Source: Sclerurus mexicanus
Taxonomy: Eukaryota > Chordata > Aves > Passeriformes > Furnariidae
Direction of reading: 5' to 3'
NCBI GenBank assembly: GCA_013396755.1
Contig: VWZF01002687.1
Coordinates: 115,835-179,834 of the forward strand
Length of the DNA stretch: 64,000 nucleotides
The position numbers and the translations under genes were made by a program. The notes beneath the pieces were generated by a model that saw nothing but the letters and a program-made list of their open reading frames with translations, made no database searches and was not told where the DNA came from. Every line of letters starts with the position of its first letter. Position 1 is the first letter of the stretch. Shown piece after piece: positions 47,301 to 59,295 of the stretch.

Positions 47301-49730
47301 TACTAGCCATTTGATTGTCCTTCTTCTCATGTCCAGTAAGCTAAACTGACAGAAAATTATCTTCCTTTATATAAAAGGAAGAGTAAACGCTGGTCCTTAC
47401 TTATGTAGAGAGAAACTTTGAGTAAAAAATCTTTGATTCCATTAGTGTTGAAGGATTATTAATTCATATTCATGTGCACAAATGGAACAAACATGTATTT
47501 TGAAACTATCCTGATAAAATCTGTCTTTCACAGTGTACTTCAGCCAAAGCACCAGGGCTGTGATAGGCGGGAAGGAAAAATGAACTCCAGAAGGAGGAAT
47601 CTCCTCTTGTCATGCCTCTTCCCAGCCACTAGTCATTCAAACCCATAACCTGCAGGCAAGATCCTCACAGCTAATTTGAACAATTAAGGCAAAAGAGTGC
47701 TGGACTTTCTCAGGTAAGCAGGCAGGATGAGCTGTATTCTCTGGAGGGGAAGGTTTTATAGCACAATATTGCCTCCCAGCCGTGACCATTTACGCTACTT
47801 TTACTGCATGGTGAGAGGAGAAATACTACTGTACAGCAAACTGCTTTTGCACCAGCAGCACCTACCTCCTACACACCACACCTTCCTTCCCACTGCTTGG
47901 CAACTCCTGTGCCACAACACAAGCATCCCTGTATTGGCCTGACATACCAGATGGGACACCTTGGCTAGTGTTTAAGACTAGAAAACAGATTTTGTAACAA
48001 TTTGCTTCATATTTTCATGTGCTAGTAACAGGAGCACATGATCGCTAATTCCTGAGGTACAGCATCACTCCTTCTCCCATGCCAAGTCTTTTCTGAGCAG
48101 GCTTGGCTGGCTTTGCAACTGCAAGAGTCATTTTTCTGTGGTATCTACAGACAGGGACTGAACTAATACTGTCAAATCACCCTTCAGACCTCACGAGTAA
48201 GGACGGATTTGCAAATGTGAAAGGCCAGTGTAATACCTTGTAATGCCATAGTATGATGTAATGCTTGTTCCTGGGCATTGCTTTTAACACCCTTGTACCA
48301 CGGCATTTCTGTAGAGTCTCAGGGCAGTTTGGAGAGAGGGCGTTAAAATTGTCTTAGGAGCTCATGACTTCCAACATTTCCTTTTACATTTCGTTTTTAA
48401 TTATTCCTTGTTTAATTCTCTTTGGAAATTAATGCTCTTTTCCAGTGAAAGAATGAAAGAACTTGAGTTATACGTGATTTTTATATTCTTAAGAAATTGC
48501 AGGGTGAATTAATAACAGGGGGCGCATTTTGACCAACAGATTACTGTCAACTCAGCTGATCATTAGCTTGGCCCATGTGTCACTCAGGGAAGTTGTGTCA
48601 TTTCTGTTTTATTTCTGATGAAAGGTCCTGATTGACAAATGAAGTGTAATCTCTTCAGAAAACAGCCTAGATAGATGCTGCCTTACAACTAATATTTTAT
48701 GAGGTGTTTGTGATCTCCGAGTCAGTACGAATGTCAGCATGGGAAATATATTTAATCTTTCTGCACAGCTGTTTTTATCAACTTTCTCTGCAACCATTAA
48801 CAAACAGCTGATAAAGCTCTCGGGGGAACTTGCCATGACACATACTGAAATTGGTTTGCCCAGCCTGTCCCTTCTCTTGCCTGGTGGAAGGTTAATGCGT
48901 TAAATTGGTCAGAGAGTTGGAGAAGATGGACAAATTAAGGAGCAGTTACACAAGTGATAAGAGGTCTGCCTAACTTAGCCTGCCACCTCATGTGAAATGA
49001 GAAGAGAACTCATTTCACTGGAAACAAGACCCCTCTTTTAATGATGGGATGACTTTTGTGATTTCCTCATTTATGTCAAGAGATCAGCTGCTCCAGATGG
49101 AAATTCTGACTCACAACCAGAGGGGCTGCAGAAGAAGTGAGGGCAAAGCACTTCCCACCCATCTGCAATCTCCAAAGGGAGGCTGTAACTTGGTAAGTAC
49201 TATTCCTGACTAATGATTTAAAAAGACTGGGCTGAAAACTTTCTCTCAGTAAAACTGATAAGGGCATTTCCATTATTATCAGTACAATCAGAATTTCATG
49301 CTGAAGAGGGAGGAATGTCATTTCAGAGTGACTTCCTCGATTGCAGAGACCATGATTTACCTACAAAGTTATTTTTCTAGTGCCCGGGAATTTCTGTTTT
49401 TCATTTCAGTCAAAATTACTCTGTTGACAATATTTATTCATGAGACATTGCTCAATAGAATAGCCTTTGTTTGCTGTGTTTACCTGACTGAAGTGACTCA
49501 GTAGGACAATTGTGCTATTGGGTAAATAATATTTAGGGTAAAATGTTTGAATTGTCCTTTGGCTGAAAGCATGTGTTGCTTATTGTTGTACATTCTGGCC
49601 ATTTCTGAACTTAAAAGGTCCTGAGGAGGGCTTCAGTTCTGGAAATATATATGCTTTTGAGTGAAAAAAAGAAGATAGTATTGTACACAACCTTTTGTAT
49701 CCCTCTTTTGTGACAAAAGTTATAAGTGTT
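44328..49730. other. Intergenic DNA, nothing recognised
   Basis: AT-rich with a GC-richer patch at about 45020-45360 where both strands show chance open frames of 139-164 codons. No family recognised. Confidence 0.5.
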
Positions 49731-49852
49731 TAAGGGACCCTCAAGGATCTTCAAGTCCAGCTCCTGAGTGAATGGCCCATGCAGGGATTGATCCCAGAGC
49801 CCTGGCATTATTAGCACCAAGTTCTAGCCAGCTGAGCTAGTGCCAGGGTCAT
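49731..49852 (-). mobile_element. tRNA-Ile-derived SINE with CR1-type tail (TguSINE1-like)
   Basis: On the minus strand the first part aligns closely with a eukaryotic tRNA-Ile(AAU): an intact A box TAGCTCAGCTGG (complement of 49828-49839), the anticodon region GGTGCTAATAATGCC, and a degenerate B box (complement of 49785-49795). It runs into GACTTGAAGATCCTTGAGGG, a CR1-type 3' end. This tRNA-Ile plus CR1 tail structure is that of the zebra finch TguSINE1 family. It is not a working tRNA: the D and T stems and the acceptor are degraded. Confidence 0.85.
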
Positions 49853-52800
49853 ACAAATGATGTTTAATATAAACTGTAGAACATAAAGCCTTTTACTTGC
49901 AGCCAAGATTTAACATGTGCAGTGCTCTTGTAAAATGCCAGTTCTGCCTTATAGTGTCCCTTCAGCTTTTAGTAGAGAGGATCACAGCTGACCCTAAGAA
50001 TGGAAGTAAGGCTTGGTTTTCCTGCTTTTCTCAGAAAATACATGTGGCAAACACTCCTTATGTTACCTGTGTGTCAACCTCTATGCTATTTTTATGTTAC
50101 CTGTATATACGTGATTGTCACTGGACAAAATACATGAGGTAATTTTGCAGTTCAGTTAATTTTAATAGCTAAAAATTAGACACTAGGGCAGTGGGCAGAA
50201 AATGTTTCTATATATGGGTATTCTATCATCATTATGCAATGAATCGGTGGTGACAAAATCCACTTTCCAGAACACCCGTGTTCATATTTCATCCTAGTGG
50301 CCATGGTGAGACTGACTGTGTACTGGGACTTGCAGAACCTCTTACCCTGGCGTGAGATTTGGCCTGTATTTCCAGCTGCCTGAGATTCATGTCTCATGAG
50401 TAGACAGCTCCCTGCAAAGACATCAGATAAATTATGCACTAATACTCTACCCAAGACCAGGGGGAAAAAAAAAGGATATAAATGCTGCTTTCCTTTTCCC
50501 TCAAAGTGCTTGTTTCTATCCACACAATCTTCTCCTATCTCACACAGTACATTTATTTCCATTAATGGGCACTCTGCACACTCATTTCATCAAGGGTATG
50601 AAATAACCCAGTAATGTTGAATCAAATTCTGATACAGTAAAAATAAATGCAGATAAATAAATCCCTATATGCAGCTTTCCCAGGTGGTTAATTGACAGTT
50701 TAGACAAATGTTGTTTTCTTGCGCTCAATAATTTTTTGTGATTTGTGTCATAATACATTTATTTACGGAATCGAACATTGTATTGACAGCAGGGAGCACA
50801 GTGTGATTTTTGTAAAGGCAGCCTGCAGATTGTTATTTAGAGCAGAGTCAAAGGCTTACGAAGAAGATGGGCCCTTAGCTCCCATGAGGTGATAAGGGAA
50901 ATTGCATTGAGACAACAGAGCAGGAGGTGACATTCCTGTGCTCTGGAATGGAAAGATATGAGAAGCCAAACAGAATGGTAGTAAATCTCAGGGTAATGGC
51001 ATCAGGTTATTTCATGGAATGCCATGAAAAAACAAATGGAAGGAGAATAGGAATATGTGTTACACATGCACTGTAAGCATCTATAGGATGATGGAGTGAC
51101 CCATGTGCTGAAGGTGGGGTTTAAATAGAAAAATTGGGGAAGAGAGGGGTGAGATGCCTTGTTAACTCCTGTAGTGACACCACTAACTCCACTAGAAACC
51201 TTGTCTTGAAATGATCTCCTAAGAGCGTGAAATGTAACTCCTCATTCTCCCGCTCAAAAACCACAGCAGCCCAAGAGCATTCAATAAGTTGATTGTTCTG
51301 TGTGCAGGAAGCCCTTGAGATCACTCTTGCAAGGAAAACCTTGAAATGGAGGCATGAGGAAAATGGAAGCTTCCTTTTCCATCAGTGTTTTAAAGCCAGC
51401 AAAGCAACCTGGCATCAGCTTTCTGCATCAGCTGGGGAAGTGGGTACCTTCTCTGGCAAGATAAACCACTGCTGGAAAGCAGCAACAGCCTGAAGTTGCT
51501 TGGAGCAACTTGGGATGGGCTGGAAATGTGCCCTAATCCCCAGTGTGCACATTCCCATTGCAGGCACATGGGGAAAACTCCCTGTGTTTGACACCAGTAG
51601 TGGATGAGATAATTTTGCTGCTGTCCTGATCTGTCCCGATTCTTCAACGTTACTTCTCAAATTTTCCTCTTAATCCATAGAGTTAATGAGCATTTCCCAG
51701 TTCTACGCTGGACTGAATATCCCAAATACAGTAATGTATGGTAATTTTCTCTTCTGATTGACAAATTGTGTACTGTTTCTCCACCATGAAAACTTAGCCT
51801 GGAAACAGAACTGGTGCATATTTGGTGCATCATATTGATCATAATGGGCAGAAAGCCAGCGTCAAACCACCCTGATGAATTATTATTTCTGTGTACAAAG
51901 CACATAATTCAGGTTTCATCACCCCTTCCTGCCAACAATGACTGGGGAATGATCATTTCTATGTTATCTTCCATCTCTGCTAGAACTGAACCAGGCTCAG
52001 GATGAGAAAGTACATAAAGTTAAAAAAATTGACAAATTGCTTCTCTTGATAAAGCGTCAACTTATATTAACAAAGCTTTTAAACATTTAATATTGAATCT
52101 GCTCTGTAGTTTGGTTCACTGTAATTTCTATTTTGATAAAAAATCCATTTATTCATCTCTTCAATATGTCACATTTCTGCTTGACACTCTTTATAACTGT
52201 GCTCCAAAATTTGGAGCACTTTTCCTGTCTGTTCATATTTCCACTGGGCCTAGCCTCAGAACCTCACTCTGTTTCTCTGGCTGATTAATTTATGTTTCAT
52301 CCCTTTCCTTTTTCTGAAGAGCAAGTTGGGGATTTTCTTTGTAAGTCCTTACATGTGGGTTCATTTGTATTTTTGCTAATTCTATGTCTATTTCCTTTTT
52401 GCGTCTGTATCCTGCCCTTGTGTTTTAGGTCAAAGGCGTTATAAATGAATTAACAATCCTTTCCCTGCCTGCCAGGGTAACTGCTTATAAAAGTCTGGTT
52501 TCTAATTCCCAAAAATTGATGAGGGACCTATGCCCTGAAGCATATAGTTTGATATCCCAGCCTGTACTCCTTCTAATGAATATTCCCATTATACACTTCT
52601 TTTGAATCTGAGCAACATTTGATCTCTGACATGACCTGCAGGGAAAAAAAAAATCCATATTTTAATCACTTCCTATTTTATTCAAAAGAAAATGTCTTTA
52701 AAAAAAGAGTTCCTTCCTGCATTTCAGATATGCTGTGGCTTGGTTCTTCCCCTGTGCAGGATAAAAGCAAGTAAGAGCTCAGCCCTTCGTTGCTGTACCT

Positions 52801-55800
52801 TGTTCTTCCACACTGTCTCTTCTTTCCCTCTGTGTCTGGCTCCTGCCATCTCCAAACAGTTTGCATCGTTTCAGTCCTTCTTCACAGAAAAGCTTTCGTA
52901 GGACTATTCATGACCATTGTCTGCCTCATGTCTTTGCATTCCTGCAGCTGTTTTTTGTGAGCTGATGATACACCTGGCTGTGGGTGCTCTCAGTCAGACA
53001 CGTCCTTAGTTCCTGAACTGGGAAATCAGGCTGCCTCCTGTCATTCTCCAGGTGTGCTGTTTTGATCATCCGTGCATAATGGGAGCAGCAGCTTCTGCTT
53101 GATGCCTTCAAAGTGGCTGTATGTCCTCTGCACTGGAGAGCCAGGCTATGTGAAAACCACAGGTAATTCAATCCTAAAGTAAGTTTTGGAGTGTGTACAA
53201 GGCAGAAAGAACAGATTGACAGGCAGCTACCAGGAAGAGTATCCTTTGATATATAAACAGATAAAGTCTAAATCAGACATAATTTTCCTGAATCCATTTT
53301 CTGAATGTCTTTTTATTTTCAAATGCCATTCTTCAAGTCAGACTTTTGCCAATTTATAACATGATATTCAGAGCCTGTTGGGCAAGCTTTTATTCTAAAC
53401 TATCATGATGATTCTTACTTTTAGTTGTATGTAGGTTTCCAACACATTCTTATTTTAATCTGATCACTAGATAAATGAACTGCCCTGCGAGACAGATCTT
53501 TTAAAAATGGAATCTCTTATAAAGTGAGATATGAAGTTTTTTCAGTAGATGCTAAGCAGCTGGACTATTAATTGCACCTGGAGTTTCAGGTGTTCTGCAC
53601 TTGGTCCTTACTCCACCAGCTTTCAAACGACATATATGCTTTAAATTAGATCCTTTATGCCTTGTCATTGGCAGGATTCACATTCTGCTCTGTAGGATGT
53701 CACATTTCATACAGTCACACTATCTGCTCTCCTTGCTTGCTTACTTCAGCAGCCTCAAATCTGAGATGTCCACCAAGAGAAAAAGGAAAAACCCAGAATT
53801 ACCCAGCAGTACTCTCCTTAAACTATGGGCAAGGTCTCTTTAAATGAGAGGAAGGGAACCCAGGGTGAGCTTTTATAAAGCCAGTCTTGCGATCCCTTTC
53901 TTTTCTCCTGGGGTGTGCAGTAGTCACATCAAGGGAAATGTTCCCAGGGGAACATTTGGAAGGGCCTCGGAAAAGGAAAAGGATTACGGACCATGAGAAG
54001 ATGGGAAAAAAGGTTAGTTACTTTTGGTTCTCAGCTGTTGAACAATCTTGAGAATGGTAGCTACATTTAGAAAGAAGTCATAAGAAAATACAGCAGAGTA
54101 TATTGTGCAACAAGTTTGAATTGCTAGAAATGTACTACTTTCATTTTAGTGAATTTCAGGAAGAAAGTTATATACCAAATCTGGCAGAATGCCTGTTGAA
54201 TTTCCATGTTATCTTTCCCTAGTTTTATGAGAGAAATATTTTGGAAAGCTAATGCCAAGTGCTTAGAGGTGAATTGCTGGAATTAGACTCAGTTTGAGAA
54301 AGATTTTCTTCTTGTTTAGGTGTGAAGAGGAAGGTATCTCAGAAGTAAGCAGCACTTCAGGCTTTTATTATAACTCTTCTGTTAAGATTTAGGAAAAAAA
54401 ATTTCTACAGTCTCTTATGGAGCTCCTAAGCAAGAATGTGTCTTGTATCCTTCAGTACATCTGCAGGTCTAGTCCTTGATGTCCAGTATGCAATTTCTGT
54501 AAAGCTCGTTCCTGGGTAAGAGGGGATTTTCTCAATACTCTGGCATTGTGTGCCTCTGATTATGCCTTAAATAACTGTGCCTGTTTAGGACCTGGACTGT
54601 ACTGTAAGTTTGTCCACCTTTCAAACCTCCTGAGGAAGTAATTTTGCTTAGGGCTCTCCTGAGTAAGGGATGGAAAGCATTCAGATGAGTCCTCTTCAGT
54701 GCTGGAAGATTTGTGTGTCTGAGAAAAGGAAAACTAATGAGCAAAGGTCCCCTTCATTGCAAAACTTCTTCCCTCCTTCAACCATTTTCTGCTGGCTAGG
54801 AACTTAGTGGGTTTTTGGACAGGCTACCCGCTTTCCTGGGTTTGAAGGCAAACTTGAGGAGAGTTACTGAGCAACAGCTCTGCAGAAAGATTAATTGTGC
54901 TAGATAGGTGAGACCATGAGGATGTAATGAGTTGAATCTTGGATGAGTTAGAGGTGAGAAAAAGCTCAGCTGGCTGCCAGGATCACAAGCCTTGAGTTTC
55001 AGCCTGGCCTTTCTAGCCCTGCTGCTCCATCAAGCACCCTAAAATTAACCCACAGTCCATCAGCACAGTGAGGAAGATATTTTCATGCTCCTTCATGACC
55101 TATATGAATAATTAGTGAAACTTTTTTTCCAGACAAAGTTAATAGTCTGCAGTGTATCATGTGTTTAGTAGACAAACAAAACACTGTGGACTTCTGTTAT
55201 CTAAATCTATCGTGGCTTCTGGTTGCTATGTGTGGGAAGCTCCTTCAGGAAGAATTTGGTAGCAAAAAAGCCTTTCTCTCCTTCATAATCCTGTCATGTG
55301 GATACAGAATTGCCTGGGCTACAATGTCAGCATAATTAACAATGAAACACCAGGGGTGAGGGAGCTATCAAATGGGATATCTCCGAAGCAGTATTGGGTC
55401 TGGTATTAATTAATGAAAGCACTAATTAAGGTTTCTATTAAACAATCTGGAAGATTAAATGAAGCACGCATTGATCAAATTTGTAGAGGCCAGGCTGAAG
55501 GTACAGAATGATGGATCGAGAGATTTTAGAGCACAAGGCAAATTTTAAAAAGGGTGAGATTTTAATTTAGATAAATTTAAACAATGCACTAGAGGGTGAC
55601 ACTTCATAAAATGGAAGGCTGCTGATTAGAGCTCATTAACACAAAGAATTTAGGAGAGTGGGTAACAAATGGGACCCAAATCCCAATACCATGAAGCTTT
55701 AAAAAGACAAATCGCTTTCCTGGCTGTACAGAGAGTAAAAGGGAGGTCATTTGGAGGATGGTGGCCATAAGAGTAGCTATTCTGTGTTTCTAGTGTGGCA

Positions 55801-56172
55801 CTGCAGGTGTAAAGCTTCAACCTGTTATCCATGTAAAATAAACTCTTTAATTGTGACCTCAGGGTTGGGTGGTAAAGGAATAAAGTTTCTGAAAGCTTTG
55901 CTGAGCTGACAGATCTGTGTACACAGGCTGTGAGAGGCACGGGAGCACAGTGTGCTCCATGACTGTCCCCTCTTGGCCACGTGGCACCTGAGCAGACACC
56001 TGCCTCTGATCCCTTGGTGCTCACTTCTGATGTCTTCCTTTGCTTGGCACAATTTATTGGGGACATTTTTTTAACCATATCTTCTTTCTCTAAAGTGCAC
56101 TTATTTTTATGCAGAATCAATAATACCGTTTGCATATCCTTAGGTTTTTTATAGTAATAGCTTGTAATTTTG
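49853..56172. other. Intergenic DNA, nothing recognised
   Basis: AT-rich, no supported gene. It contains two small perfect inverted repeats (52199-52219 and 53936-53957). A 192-codon minus frame at 55650-56228 runs into the neighbouring CR1 fragment and looks accidental. Confidence 0.5.
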
Positions 56173-56670
56173 CAGAATTGTAGAACAGCTGAGGTTCGAA
56201 GGGACTCCTTGGAAATCATCGAGTACAATAGCCATGCTCAGAGCAAAGTCAGAAGGAGCAGACTGCTCGGGACTGACTGCAAGGCTTTGAATATCTCCAA
56301 AGCTGAGGACTCCACAACCTTTTGAGCAGCAGGTTTCAGTGCTTCATCACTATGACAGTGCTTTAATAAGCAAATAATTATATTAAATGGAAATGTCTGC
56401 ATTTTGGTTTCTGTTCACCTCCTCCTGTCCTTTCACAGGGCACAGCTGAGCAGTCTGGTTCCCCCTTCATTTCAGCCCCTCAGGTATTTACACATTAAGA
56501 AGATCCCTCTGAGCCTTCCCTGCTTCAGAGTGAACAATCCCAGCAGTCAGCTTGTCCTGTCATTATAGATATTCCAGTCCCTTAATTATCTTTGGGGCTC
56601 TTTTCTGCACTTGCTCCAGTAACCCATGTCTTTATTGCACTAGGGAGCTTGTAACTGGACATGGAAGTAA
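56173..56670 (-). mobile_element. Diverged CR1 LINE 3' region (minus orientation)
   Basis: Starts near gaattgtagaacagctgagg and passes through gaagggactccttggaaatc, agatccctctgagcctt, gtgaacaatcccagcagtca and cttgctccagtaacccatgt to gtaactggacatgg, the expected CR1 order in minus orientation. Older than the copy at 44 kb. Confidence 0.85.
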
Positions 56671-59261
56671 GATGGAATCATTAAAATCTTACAAAATTTA
56701 AATCAGTGATGCATATTGAAGATAGAGTTTGCATCATTCAAAACAAAACAAGGAACTAGATCAAGTTTTAACATGAATTGACCTAATAAATCCTGCTCAC
56801 AAGGACAGAAAATTAGATTAGTTGAAAATCTTAGACTAACAGATCTGCTGGAGTTATTTTTATCTATCATAGCAATAAGGCAGGGGCAGATGGGAGAAGA
56901 AGCAAATTCTCATTCTGACAGTACACAAACCCCAAACACAATGCTTGCTTTATACATCTGGGATATGCTTCAAGGACCCACATGTCACAGCTCCCTTGGG
57001 ATAAGGAAATCTTGGCTCAAGGAACTTTGCAGTGAAAGGTTTTAGGAGACAGAAGTCTCTCTCTGAGATGCCAAGGTGATAGGTAAAGACTAAACAGCTC
57101 ACAGCGAGCAAGAATTACATGTTGCTACCTGTTCTGCTGATAGCAACTTGTAGTGAGTGGTAGGACAAAGTCTATTTGTTGATTAGCTGCTTATTATATG
57201 TGTTTTTAGGGTGGGGGCATATGTTGTATAGGCATCTGTAGAGCTGTACACATATACCTATGTAGATGCACATGTATCTCTATTTTCTTCACTTGATGAA
57301 AAGAGAATTATTTACCTCTTTTACAACAGGATCTGGATGCTGTTTGTGGATTTTGGCTCCTAGTGATGTATTTAATTACTGTCATTAAAGACGTTTATAA
57401 TACAGGGCAGAGGGTTGTCAAAGTGCTGTGTGCGAGATGCTCAGTTCACCTTGACTGATACCACAAGCATTAGTTGAACAAAAAGGTTAGTTCTTTTATT
57501 GATACTGAAGAGTTGCCATGTCAGAGCTGAGGATTTTAGTGTCTGTTGTTTGCTGTTTTCTGAGCATTAATGATAATGGATCATTATTTTAGTATAAATT
57601 TGGTTCATTCCTGGGTAAAGCCAAAATGTTTAAATTTCTCTCATATATGTCACGGCATGAGAAGTGAGGGGATTTCTTTAACAAAAACACAGAGCACAAC
57701 AAGAAGAAACTGTTCTTTCAGGTGTCAGAATGCATGTTTGGAAATTTTGCCACATTATTTTACACCAGAGAAAGGAGCACTCTTCACTAAACCCTTAAAC
57801 TAAAACATTCTGGCAGCTGATACGGTATGTTGAAAACTTGTCTTTGCTTTCCTTGGCTTGTTACTGCCTTTCTTACGTGGAGGTGGAGGGAGGGAGCACA
57901 TTAGTGATAATGTCCCACTGACTTACTCTTGACAGTGCAAGTTTTTCCTAGTTAAGAAATCTTTATCTCTGTCTCAATGGAGGATTTTAGGAGCTAACCA
58001 AGAAAATGTAGAAATAGGCCTTCTGATATAGGCCAAGTTATGCAGCAGGCAGATGATGGTCCTCCTACACTTCTGAGGCTCCAGCCATCTGGGTGGCTGC
58101 AGATGTCTCCCTTTGGGCTCACGCAGTACCCACACACGGCACAGGAGAGGTGGGTGTACGAGGGCCTGCTGAAGCACTGATGTTAGCCCAGCCTCAAACA
58201 AGCCTGTGGACAAGTGGTCCGTGCCTCTGGAAGAGCTTGGTCATGCCCTTCAGAACTCTGCAGAGCAGCATCTTCAGCCCGCTGTGATTTTGCAGCGAAT
58301 GGCAAAAACCACAACGCTGTGATTTTCGCTAAAAGTCTGAGGTTATACAAAACAAGTGTGTCCTAATATTTGCCCATTTTAAAGGAACCTTTACAACAAA
58401 GTGGAGCTCGGTGTTTTCCCCTGCTCGACTCTTCTGTGCCTGTGGCTTGTGTCATTGGTTTTACTGTTCTTGTCCTTCTGCTTACAGCGGTCCTGGCTTT
58501 GCACAGCAATTAAAATTCTCATGCTATGATGTGTCATTGATCTTCCTCATATTCCCCTGGCTTCCCAGTAACAAGTGTACTTGGCAGTTTCCAGTGCTGA
58601 CAACCCCAGTTTTCTTCCTGTGCCGCTCAGGTGGTCAGAGGCACACAGGTGCCAGCAGATTTGCCAAGGGCCAGAAGCAGCGCCTGTGACTCAGCAGGGC
58701 TGAGGGCAGGAGAGGCATTGTGCTGAGAGCCCACAATTGGCTGCCATCTCTCCATGGGAAGTGAAACAGGAAGATCACCTTGTAAGCAGGCCCGGTGCCA
58801 TCCAAACAGATGGGCTGGAGTATAAGCAGCCAAACAGTCATTTAGGAACACAAAAAGGATTTGTCGAAGGCACGTTTCCAAGCATGAAATGTCAGAATGG
58901 TTGCCTGTGTCAAGCTTCCAAACCTGACGGGAAGGATATGTGCGAGCAGTGTGGGATGAGCTAGTGCTGAAAACAAACATGCAAATCTGTCTTGGATCCT
59001 TTCCTGAATCCATTGAAACATTTTTTGTCGTAGCTGTGAGACCTAGAAAGGAGGAGTGGGAGAAGAGTCCTGCAAAGCAGTATTCTTCCCCTACCACGTG
59101 GATCGCTTTTCACAAACAGTGCTGAGAAGGTAAAGAAATGATTTCTTTTGCCTCCCACAAATGTTGATGTGCAGGAGGCACAGAACATTGCTCTGGCTGG
59201 TTAGTCTTTAGCAGCTGTATTTAATAGCTTCAGGACAAACTGTAGTATTAGCCAAGATCTA
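56671..59261. other. Intergenic DNA, nothing recognised
   Basis: No exon or repeat recognised; a GC-richer patch at about 58060-58290 and 58620-59100 carries overlapping chance frames on both strands. Confidence 0.45.
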
Positions 59262-59295
59262 AATCATAGAATGGCTTGGGTTGCAAGGGACCTTA
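59262..59295 (-). mobile_element. CR1 3' stub (minus orientation)
   Basis: aatcatagaatggcttgggt followed by gcaagggacctta, the extreme 3' end of a CR1, only about 34 bases: a severely 5'-truncated insertion. Confidence 0.8.

Noticed and set aside
49771..49852. A genuine tRNA-Ile gene
   Set aside because: The stems are disrupted, the B box is degenerate and a CR1-type tail follows: a SINE.
55650..56228. 192-codon minus ORF
   Set aside because: Extends into a decayed CR1 fragment and has no recognised domain.
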